Positions 17,148 to 24,567 of a stretch of DNA of 64,000 bases are shown here, piece by piece. The DNA comes from Paraflavitalea devenefica (GTDB taxonomy: Bacteria > Bacteroidota > Bacteroidia > Chitinophagales > Chitinophagaceae), in the NCBI RefSeq assembly GCF_011759375.1, contig NZ_JAARML010000006.1:124001-188000 (forward strand), read 5' to 3'. Below the pieces are notes generated by a model. That model was not told where the DNA came from and ran no database searches. It was given only the letters and a program-made list of their open reading frames with translations. A program made the position numbers and the translations under genes. Each line of letters starts with the position of its first letter. Positions within the stretch are counted from its first letter, which is position 1.

Positions 17148-17242
17148 GGTGGGTACGGGGTTTAGGGACTTTAACAAGGGTCATAATAGCTACGTAAAAT
17201 ATAAGAAAAATTGCTAATTCACAATACCCCCCGTAATAAAAA

Positions 17243-17274
17243 AGACCGTCTCCATGTACTGCTGAAGACGGTCT
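17243..17274 (-). terminator. Terminator of the glgA-glgC operon
   Basis: Arms AGACCGTCT (17243-17251) and its complement (17266-17274) enclose a 14-base loop, and a run of T follows on the minus strand. It lies 25 bases after the glgC stop codon. Confidence 0.8.
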
Positions 17275-17298
17275 CTCTTTTATGATGAAGATCAAGCT

Positions 17299-18573
17299 TT
17301 ATATCACAAATCCATCCGGCAGGATGGCGCCTTTTTTAACGACCACGATACCGTCCTTGATGGTATACAGGGAGTGGTCGGTATTTTCGAGGTGATCGCT
17401 GCCATTGATGCGTACATCATTACCAATACGGCAGTTTTTATCAATGATGGCATTCTTTATATAGCAACGGTCGCCAATGCCCAGCGTAGGCAGTCCGCGC
17501 TCCTGTGCATGGGTCATTTCCTCAATGGTTTCATAATAATCGGTCCCCATCAGGTAGCTGCTCACAATGGTGGTGCCATAACCAATACGGCTGCGGATAC
17601 CAATCACACTGTGTTCAATACGGCTGGCATTAATGATACAACCTTCTGAAATGATCGCCTTTTCGAGGGTAGTGCCACTGACCTTGGCAGGCGGCAGCAT
17701 ACGGGCCCGTGTATACACGGCATTGGAATTGTCGAACAGGTTGAAAGGAGGAATATCCTGTGTAAGCGCCAGGTTGGCCTCAAAGAAGGAGTAAATATGC
17801 CCGATGTCTGTCCAGTAACCATCATACTGGTAGCTGGCCACTTTATAATTTTCCAGTGATTTGGGCAGGATCTCCTTCCCGAAGTCTGTACAATCCTTGT
17901 ATTCATCCAGCAACAGGTCGTTCAGCAACTTGCGGTTGAAAATATAGATACCCATGGAAGCCAGGTAATCCCTGCCCTGGGCCTGCATTTCAGGCCCGGT
18001 ATCGCTCGACCAATCGGGCAACAGGTCTTTTTTAGGCTTCTCTATGAAAGAAGTGATCAGGTTATTGTCATCTGATTTTAATATCCCGAAATCAGAGGCT
18101 TCACGGGCAGCTACCGGGATGGTGGCAATAGAAATATCAGCGCCGGTGTCCTTATGGTTGGCCAGCATTTTCTGGAAATCCATCTGGTAAAGCTGATCAC
18201 CCGACAATATGAGTACATATTCGCATTCATGCTGGTTAATGTGCCGGAGCGACTGGCGCACCGCATCCGCTGTACCCTGGTACCAGGAGGGATTGTCCGG
18301 CGTTTGCTCTGCCGCGAGGATATCCACAAAAGCGGCGCTGAATATGCTAAAATGATACGTATTCTTAATGTGCTTGTTGAGCGAGGCAGAATTGAATTGC
18401 GTAAGTACAAACATCCGGGTAATACCCGAATTGATACAGTTGGAAATAGGAATATCCACCAGGCGATACTTTCCGGCAATGGGTACAGCAGGCTTGGAAC
18501 GACTGGCTGTAAGAGGGTATAACCTGGTGCCGGCTCCTCCACCCAATATGACTGCAATCACTTGTTTACTCAT
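17299..18573 (-). CDS. glgC: Glucose-1-phosphate adenylyltransferase (ADP-glucose pyrophosphorylase)
   Basis: 424 residues, the usual family length. It makes ADP-glucose from glucose-1-phosphate and ATP, the committed step of bacterial glycogen synthesis. Visible: the nucleotide-binding loop VILGGGAGTRLYPLTASRSK near the start, IPISNCINSGI, the substrate region around ILSGDQLYQMDF, IEKPKK, and a C-terminal left-handed beta-helix (ISEGCIINASRIEHSVIGIR). It lies 98 bases after glgA and is transcribed with it. The sugar transporter and glucokinase genes on the opposite side can supply glucose-6-phosphate for the pathway. Confidence 0.95.
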   Translation of the reverse strand: MSKQVIAVILGGGAGTRLYPLTASRSKPAVPIAGKYRLVDIPISNCINSGITRMFVLTQFNSASLNKHIKNTYHFSIFSAAFVDILAAEQTPDNPSWYQGTADAVRQSLRHINQHECEYVLILSGDQLYQMDFQKMLANHKDTGADISIATIPVAAREASDFGILKSDDNNLITSFIEKPKKDLLPDWSSDTGPEMQAQGRDYLASMGIYIFNRKLLNDLLLDEYKDCTDFGKEILPKSLENYKVASYQYDGYWTDIGHIYSFFEANLALTQDIPPFNLFDNSNAVYTRARMLPPAKVSGTTLEKAIISEGCIINASRIEHSVIGIRSRIGYGTTIVSSYLMGTDYYETIEEMTHAQERGLPTLGIGDRCYIKNAIIDKNCRIGNDVRINGSDHLENTDHSLYTIKDGIVVVKKGAILPDGFVI

Positions 18574-18671
18574 AATTGTGGGATTTTATAATTTGATCAG
18601 TGCTTTTTTGTGAATTGTGCATCGGAATTGTCAATGGGCTGCTGATAATAACATGACTTTCGAAAGAAAGT

Positions 18672-20090
18672 TTACCCCAATGCCGCCTGGTATACTTCAA
18701 TATACTGCTGAACGCTGCTTTCCCAGCTAAAATCCAGTTGCATCATCTGCCGGCGTATTTGCTTCACTGTTTCCTTTTGATGATACAATTCTGTTGCCCG
18801 CCATATGGCATGGGTAATATCGCCTACAGTAACATTATTATAGCAGATACCATACCCGCCCGGATCGCCATGGTCAATAACGGTGTCTTTTAACCCACCG
18901 GTACGCCTCACCATCGGCACCGTGCCATAGCGCATGGAGTACATCTGGTTCAGGCCGCAGGGCTCCACCCGGGAAGGCATCAGTAAAAAGTCCATGCCCG
19001 CATACATGGTATGGCTGAGCCCTTCATGATAGCCAATGTATACATTGTAATCGTATTGCGACATCGGCTTGATGGCATTCAGCGCTGCTTCCACTTCCGG
19101 AAAACCGCTGCCCAATACCAGGAAGTTCATCCGCCGGCCAATGTAGCTCAGGGAATCACGGATCGCCTGCGGCAACAGGTCGGCCCCCTTCTCCCCCACC
19201 AGCCTGCCGATAAACCCGATCAAAGGCTTATCAAAGTCCAGGGAAAACTGATCGCACAACTGCATTTTATTCTTGGCCTTGCCTGCTTCTGTATCGTCCA
19301 GGCCATACCGGTGTACCAGGTATTCATCAATTTGCGGGTCCCATACATGTACATCAATGCCATTTAAAATGCCATAACATTTCCCTTTCTCGTATTCAAA
19401 CAGGGCCTCCAGCCCATTGCTCATGTATTTGAGTTCATCCAGGTAACTGGGACTTACCGTAGTGACCTTATCGGCGCATTTAATACCGCTTGCCAGTGGA
19501 TTGATCGTTTTATTCCATTCCAGCAGCCCCCATTGCCACAGGTCATAAGGAGGAATGAAAATGCTCTGGTCCCATCCCATCCACCCCTGGTATTGGGCAT
19601 TGTGGATGGTAAGTACGGTACGGATACCGGCAATAGGCCGGTATTTGTAACAGTGTTTCAACATAAAGGGGATCAGCCCCGTATGGTGATCATGTACATG
19701 GATAATATCCGGGAAATGCTGCCAGGCATTTACCCAATCCAGCACGGCGATCTGGAAGGCAGTAAAACGCTCGGTATCGTCATCATACCCATACACTTTT
19801 TCCCTGTCCAGCAGGCCATTAATATCTACCAGATAGAGGTCAAACCCCAGCTTATTCGTCTTTTCTTTGATAACCGTAAATTCAAACCACCAGTTGCCCA
19901 GGTTGGTATGTCCTTTATGGACCACCTCCCATTGGTTGGCGTACAGGAACTTTGTCCGGTACATGGGCATTACCACTTTGGTAATATGGCCCGCTTCATT
20001 AAGGTATTTTGGTAAAGCTCCCACTACATCGCCCAATCCTCCTGCCTTGGCCACCGGGTAACATTCCGCGCTAACGTGTAAGATCTCCAT
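18672..20090 (-). CDS. glgA: Glycogen synthase (ADP-glucose dependent, GT5)
   Basis: 472 residues, typical for GlgA. It adds glucose from ADP-glucose to the growing alpha-1,4-glucan. The N-terminal KAGGLGDVVGALP loop binds ADP-glucose, HVHDHHTGLIPFML and TIHNAQYQG are family motifs, and the C-terminal half shows GFIGRLVGEKGADLL and the PSRVEPCGLNQMYSMRYG catalytic stretch. First gene of the glgA-glgC unit. A six-base stem with a short loop follows its stop codon (18656-18671), too weak to be called a terminator. Confidence 0.95.
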   Translation of the reverse strand: MEILHVSAECYPVAKAGGLGDVVGALPKYLNEAGHITKVVMPMYRTKFLYANQWEVVHKGHTNLGNWWFEFTVIKEKTNKLGFDLYLVDINGLLDREKVYGYDDDTERFTAFQIAVLDWVNAWQHFPDIIHVHDHHTGLIPFMLKHCYKYRPIAGIRTVLTIHNAQYQGWMGWDQSIFIPPYDLWQWGLLEWNKTINPLASGIKCADKVTTVSPSYLDELKYMSNGLEALFEYEKGKCYGILNGIDVHVWDPQIDEYLVHRYGLDDTEAGKAKNKMQLCDQFSLDFDKPLIGFIGRLVGEKGADLLPQAIRDSLSYIGRRMNFLVLGSGFPEVEAALNAIKPMSQYDYNVYIGYHEGLSHTMYAGMDFLLMPSRVEPCGLNQMYSMRYGTVPMVRRTGGLKDTVIDHGDPGGYGICYNNVTVGDITHAIWRATELYHQKETVKQIRRQMMQLDFSWESSVQQYIEVYQAALG

Positions 20091-20225
20091 GCTGTTTCAA
20101 CGATTGGTGTGCATAAATCCCTGTCAATTTAGGAAGGATTTCGATTCATTGTTGCAGAGGCTCTAAAAAAGATGAAAGAATTGCTATGCGTTAACGGGAA
20201 GCTGTAGTTATATCATTACAAAACC

Positions 20226-20233
20226 TACTTTTG
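20226..20233 (+). promoter_or_regulatory. Possible -7 element before the sugar transporter
   Basis: TACTTTTG matches the TAnnTTTG element of Bacteroidota promoters, 112 bases before the transporter start. No clear -33 TTG at the usual distance is seen, so the call is weak. Confidence 0.3.
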
Positions 20234-20344
20234 CGGCACTATCGATTGCGTGACTTTATAAATCTTTAGGCATCTTATGCCTGCGATGACAAAAAACTAT
20301 TACTTTTAAAAAATTTTTACTAAAAACTGCTAAAACGGTTCTGC

Positions 20345-21979
20345 ATGAGTCAACAAACCAAATGGTCCCAGTTCGGAGTACTAATCATTGTGTTCTTCTT
20401 CTGGGGCTTTGTAGCGGCTTCCAACAGTATTTTCATTCCATTTTGTAAGAAGTTCTTTAACCTGGATCAGATACAATCCCAACTGGTAGGTTCTGCCTTC
20501 TATGGCGCCTACTTCTACGGATCGCTCATCCTGTACCTGGCATCTGCCATCGGCGGCACTGACCTGCTGAATAAGATCGGATATAAAAAAGGCATCATTT
20601 ATGGTTTGCTGATCTCGGTAGTTGGTGCGCTGGCGCTGGCCTTCATCAGCGGCTCGGGCAATGCCACCTTTGGTCTCGTATTGTTGTCCTTTTTCATCAT
20701 TGCACTTGGCTTTTCCCTGCAGCAAACTTCTGCACAACCCTTTGCGATTGCCCTGGGCAGTCCGGAAACGGGCGCCCACCGGCTCAATATGGGCGGCAGT
20801 GTTAACTCCTTCGGTACCCTGCTGGGCCCTCTGGTGGTGAGCGTGGTATTGTTTGGCAGCGTTGCAGCGAAGAAAGAAGCGTCGATCACCAATATCCAAA
20901 CCCTGTATTTCTTCCTCTCCGGTCTGTTCCTGCTGGCAGCCGCCATCTTTGCTTTTGCTAAACTACCCAAGACTACCTCCGATGAGAAGCTGGAAAAAAG
21001 TCCGAAGGCTTTATATGCCTTATTGATCATCGGTCTCATCTTCCTGCCGGTACTGTTTGCGGATTTCGTGAAAGAGCAAACCGGTATTAGCAAGACAGCC
21101 ATCGTGATCGGTTCACTGCTGATCATCCTCGGCATCCTCTTCACCTCCATGTTCCTGGCTTCCAGAAATCCTGAAGGCTGGGGTGCCATGCAGTACCCTC
21201 AGTTGGTACTGGGTATGGTGGCCATCTTTGTTTATGTAGGTGTGGAAGTAACCATCGACAACAACTTTGCGGCGCTGTTGAAATTGCCTGCATTTGGTGG
21301 TTATGATGAGTCGGAGATCGCGCACCTGGTATCCCTGTACTGGGGTAGCCTGATGATCGGCCGCTGGACAGGCGCCGTCAGTGTATTCAACCTGCCAAAG
21401 AACACCAAACGCGTTCTTGGATTGGTAGTTCCTGTAGTAGCTTTCGGTTTGATCCTGTTTGTGAATTACCTGAAAGGAGATAACGTAGTGAATGAGTTCC
21501 TCCCCTACCTCATTCCTATCATCATAGCCGCATTGGCCTTTCTCTTTGCAGAGGAAAAGCCGGTAAAACTGTTGCTGACCGTTTCGGTACTAGCTGCTGT
21601 TGCGATCCTGATCTCGCTGGTAACCACGGGTATGATCTCCAACTTCGCGATCATCAGCTGCGGTCTTTGCTGCTCTGTAATGTGGCCCTGTATCTTCGCG
21701 CTGGCAGTTACCGGTCTGGGTAAATACACCAGTCAGGGTTCTGCTTTCCTGATCATGATGATCCTGGGTGGAGCGATCATTCCGCCGGCACAAGGTGCGA
21801 TCATCGACCTCGATCAGGCAAGACTTGCAGGCGGGGGCGAAGGACCCAATTTTACACACCTGTCTTATATCCTTCCGCTGATATGTTTTGCATACCTCGC
21901 CTGGCACGCACTCAAGACCAAGGGTGTGTTGAAAAAACAAGGCCTGGATATCGATGCGCAGGTAGCTGGAAGTCACTAA
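20345..21979 (+). CDS. FucP-family sugar MFS transporter (glucose/galactose type)
   Basis: 544 residues with twelve or more hydrophobic helices. The N-terminus (FFFWGFVAASNSIFIPFCKKFFNL) and the QTSAQPFAIALGSPETGAHRLN segment are characteristic of FucP/GluP-type hexose:proton symporters. Compared with the about 410-430 residues of basic FucP, this protein carries extra loops and helices between the halves (about residues 215-300), as often seen in Bacteroidota homologues. It should import a hexose through the inner membrane. The glucokinase gene follows after a terminator. Confidence 0.88.
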   Translation: MSQQTKWSQFGVLIIVFFFWGFVAASNSIFIPFCKKFFNLDQIQSQLVGSAFYGAYFYGSLILYLASAIGGTDLLNKIGYKKGIIYGLLISVVGALALAFISGSGNATFGLVLLSFFIIALGFSLQQTSAQPFAIALGSPETGAHRLNMGGSVNSFGTLLGPLVVSVVLFGSVAAKKEASITNIQTLYFFLSGLFLLAAAIFAFAKLPKTTSDEKLEKSPKALYALLIIGLIFLPVLFADFVKEQTGISKTAIVIGSLLIILGILFTSMFLASRNPEGWGAMQYPQLVLGMVAIFVYVGVEVTIDNNFAALLKLPAFGGYDESEIAHLVSLYWGSLMIGRWTGAVSVFNLPKNTKRVLGLVVPVVAFGLILFVNYLKGDNVVNEFLPYLIPIIIAALAFLFAEEKPVKLLLTVSVLAAVAILISLVTTGMISNFAIISCGLCCSVMWPCIFALAVTGLGKYTSQGSAFLIMMILGGAIIPPAQGAIIDLDQARLAGGGEGPNFTHLSYILPLICFAYLAWHALKTKGVLKKQGLDIDAQVAGSH

Positions 21980-22003
21980 TCAACCAAAATAATTTGTAAT
22001 TTC

Positions 22004-22030
22004 GCCCCCGTTCCAACGGGGGCCTTTTTT
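22004..22030 (+). terminator. Intrinsic terminator after the sugar transporter
   Basis: GCCCCCGTT and AACGGGGGC pair around two bases, followed directly by six T residues. It separates the transporter from the glucokinase 16 bases downstream, so expression of the kinase may depend on read-through or its own promoter. Confidence 0.88.
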
Positions 22031-22045
22031 ATATAACAACTAATC

Positions 22046-23023
22046 ATGGCAATCAGTCAGCGGCAAGAGCTTGCAATAGGTATTGATATAGGCGGCACCA
22101 ACACCGTATTCGGCATCGTAGATCATCGGGGCGATATTTCCTACCGGGGTGCTATTTCAACGAGGAAGCACAACAATGTTACCGATTACATTAACGAATT
22201 ATACGAGGCCCTGTTACCGGCTATTGATGAAGTAGGCGGCATCAACGCCATCAAAGGCATTGGCATTGGCGCTCCCAATGGCAATTATTATAATGGTACC
22301 ATCGAATATGCGCCCAACCTTCCCTGGAAAGGCGTTATTCCCCTGGTGCAGTTGATGACCGGTAAGTTCATGGTGCCCTGCTCCCTCACCAACGACGCCA
22401 ATGCAGCAGCGGTAGGCGAAATGATGTATGGTGTGGCACGCGGCATGAAGGACTTCATCATGATCACACTCGGTACGGGTGTGGGCAGTGGCATCGTGGC
22501 CAATGGCCAACTGATCTATGGCCATGACGGGTTTGCCGGCGAATTGGGCCATACCACCATTATTCCTGATGGCCGTAAACACAAAGGCACCGGCCTGCAT
22601 GGTTCATTGGAAGCGTACGCTTCCGCCACCGGCGTAGCTTTAACCGCTATTGAATTCCTGGAAAGGGATAATCACCGCGACAGCCTGCTGCGCAATTATG
22701 CCAAAGAAGAGATAGACAGCCGCATTGTTTATGATTGTGCTATACAAGGCGATAAACTGGCGCAGGAAGTATACGAGTTTACCGGTAAGGTACTGGGACT
22801 GGCATTGGCCAATTTTGTGATGTTCTCTTCACCGGAAGCGATCATCCTTTTTGGCGGCATGACCAAGGCCGGCGACCTGATCCTGAAGCCAACACGCGAG
22901 CATATGGAAAAGAATATGCTGCCTATTTTCCAGAATAAGATCAAACTGCTGTTCTCCGAACTGAAAGAAGCTGATGCAGCTATATTAGGCGCCAGTGCGC
23001 TCGTATGGGAAATGAAGGGATAA
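22046..23023 (+). CDS. ROK family sugar kinase, probable glucokinase
   Basis: 325 residues. The phosphate-binding loop GIDIGGTNTVFGIVD, a second nucleotide motif TLGTGVGSGIVANG, and AGELGHTTI with the metal-ligand histidine are present. The expected zinc cluster of ROK proteins (CxCGxxGCxE) is replaced by a stretch with no cysteine (KGTGLHGSLEAYAS), so the zinc site is lost. The SLEAYAS helix itself is kept. It should phosphorylate glucose taken up by the neighbouring transporter. Specificity is inferred from family and context; another hexose or N-acetyl sugar cannot be ruled out. Confidence 0.87.
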   Translation: MAISQRQELAIGIDIGGTNTVFGIVDHRGDISYRGAISTRKHNNVTDYINELYEALLPAIDEVGGINAIKGIGIGAPNGNYYNGTIEYAPNLPWKGVIPLVQLMTGKFMVPCSLTNDANAAAVGEMMYGVARGMKDFIMITLGTGVGSGIVANGQLIYGHDGFAGELGHTTIIPDGRKHKGTGLHGSLEAYASATGVALTAIEFLERDNHRDSLLRNYAKEEIDSRIVYDCAIQGDKLAQEVYEFTGKVLGLALANFVMFSSPEAIILFGGMTKAGDLILKPTREHMEKNMLPIFQNKIKLLFSELKEADAAILGASALVWEMKG

Positions 23024-23050
23024 CTACCTGTATCAGCTTTAATATTACTT

Positions 23051-23085
23051 ACAAAAGCCGCTTTGCAAGCGGCTTTTGTGTTTTT
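23051..23085 (+). terminator. Intrinsic terminator after the ROK kinase
   Basis: ACAAAAGCCGCTT and AAGCGGCTTTTGT pair almost perfectly around a short loop, followed by five T residues. It lies 27 bases after the kinase stop codon. Confidence 0.88.
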
Positions 23086-23239
23086 CTGACACACTCAAAT
23101 TCGCCATAGTACCGGTATAAACTTGAGTCATATCATTTATTTTAAAAATATCTACCTAATAAAGCAAGTGGCATCACTTTTGAGAAACTTCGGGGTGCAA
23201 GAGGCATGTACTTTGTGAAAACGTAAATTTTGATTCGTG

Positions 23240-24493
23240 ATGCGATACCCTAATTTGTGCAGAAATCTGCTCCCTATGCTCTTATGTGCTTCCGTATTCA
23301 CAGCCTGTCAGAAAGAGGCGAATGTGGAAGGATCGAAAGAATCAGGTGCGAAGAATAGCGATGCGGAGATCAGAGTCTCCGGGCTTGTTGAAGAAGACCC
23401 GTCCTTACTGGCAAATATTCCTTTGCTTGTTTCCTCTCAAACAAATATTGTGGCGACCCTTGGTTCAAGGGGTGGAAAGCCCAAAGACACAGATGGCGAT
23501 GGCATTTCCGATGCCAATGATGCATGCCCAACACAACCGGAAACCGTTAATGGTTACCAGGATGCAGACGGATGTCCGGATACGGCCCCTCCCCCCACAT
23601 CTACAGATTCAGATGGTGACGGTATTGCTGATGCATCCGATAGTTGTCCTGCTCAGGCGGAAACTTTTAATGGCTACCAGGATGCAGACGGATGCCCGGA
23701 TACTGTGCCAGATACCGATGGTGACGGCATTGTTGATACCAAAGATAGCTGCCCTACCCAGCCTGAAACAGTAAATGGTTACCAGGATGATGATGGTTGT
23801 CCGGATACAGCGCCCATAGTACTTCCTCCAACTACTTTACCCTCCAGTGCTTTCATAACGATGCCCCCGGTCGGCCTTCAGGGAGGAGAGTATTCCTGTG
23901 TTGCATGGGCTGTGGCGCAGACAAGATCTGCGGAAAAATATTATAAGACCAATGCTGCCAGCTATAATGCAGCCGTCAATATTTTCAGCCCGGAATATAT
24001 TTATAACCAGGCTAAATTCGGGACAGACTGTTCATCAGGCACAGGGATCTCAACCTGTTTAAACATCCTTAAAAACCAGGGAGTTTGTACCTGGCAAAGT
24101 ATGCCCTATACCAGCTTAAGTTGTTCTTTATTGCCCACCAGCAGCCAGATCGCAGAAGCAGCCAACTATAAAATTGGTTCTTATGCAGTAGTGTATCAGA
24201 ATGACCTGGTTGCACTTAAAACATTGCTGGCGCAGAACCACCCATTGATCGTTGGCAGCAGCATTGATGACAATTTCAGGTATGCCACAGCCGGATTTAT
24301 CTGGAAAAGCTTTAACAGCGCATACGGCACCAACCATTCTTATGTGCTTTGCGGGTATGATGACAACAAACATGCGTTCAAGGCGCAGAACTCCTGGGGC
24401 ACCTCCTGGGGTGATGCAGGCTACATCTGGATTGATTATGATTTCTTTGCTACTTTGCCGGGAAGCGTTTATACGATCCAAAGTGCATTATAA
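23240..24493 (+). CDS. Lipoprotein with thrombospondin type 3 repeats and papain-like (C1) protease domain
   Basis: 417 residues from ATG at 23240; GTG three bases earlier would add one residue. Lipoprotein signal with cysteine 23 (SVFTAC). Residues about 80-190 contain three near-identical 32-36-residue calcium-binding repeats (DTDGDG and NGYQDADGCPD cores). A C1-type peptidase domain follows: GGEYSCVAWAVAQ around the nucleophilic cysteine, NHSYVLCGYDD with the catalytic histidine, and KAQNSWGTSWGDAGYIWI with the asparagine. It is probably an anchored surface or periplasmic protease held by calcium-stabilised repeats. Terminators flank it, so it is a single gene. Confidence 0.86.
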   Translation: MRYPNLCRNLLPMLLCASVFTACQKEANVEGSKESGAKNSDAEIRVSGLVEEDPSLLANIPLLVSSQTNIVATLGSRGGKPKDTDGDGISDANDACPTQPETVNGYQDADGCPDTAPPPTSTDSDGDGIADASDSCPAQAETFNGYQDADGCPDTVPDTDGDGIVDTKDSCPTQPETVNGYQDDDGCPDTAPIVLPPTTLPSSAFITMPPVGLQGGEYSCVAWAVAQTRSAEKYYKTNAASYNAAVNIFSPEYIYNQAKFGTDCSSGTGISTCLNILKNQGVCTWQSMPYTSLSCSLLPTSSQIAEAANYKIGSYAVVYQNDLVALKTLLAQNHPLIVGSSIDDNFRYATAGFIWKSFNSAYGTNHSYVLCGYDDNKHAFKAQNSWGTSWGDAGYIWIDYDFFATLPGSVYTIQSAL

Positions 24494-24515
24494 TATTCTT
24501 ACCTGGGTACAACAA

Positions 24516-24550
24516 CAAAAAAGGTGTCGCAAATGCAACACCTTTTTTGT
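24516..24550. terminator. Bidirectional terminator
   Basis: AAAAAAGGTGT (from 24517) and ACACCTTTTTT pair with A and T runs on both sides. It serves the protease lipoprotein gene and the convergent T9SS gene. Confidence 0.85.
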
Positions 24551-24567
24551 TTTGAATAGTCAGGCAA

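Noticed and set aside
23500..23810. Direct repeats that might look like CRISPR
   Set aside because: They are in-frame protein repeats (thrombospondin type 3) with no constant spacers and no cas genes.
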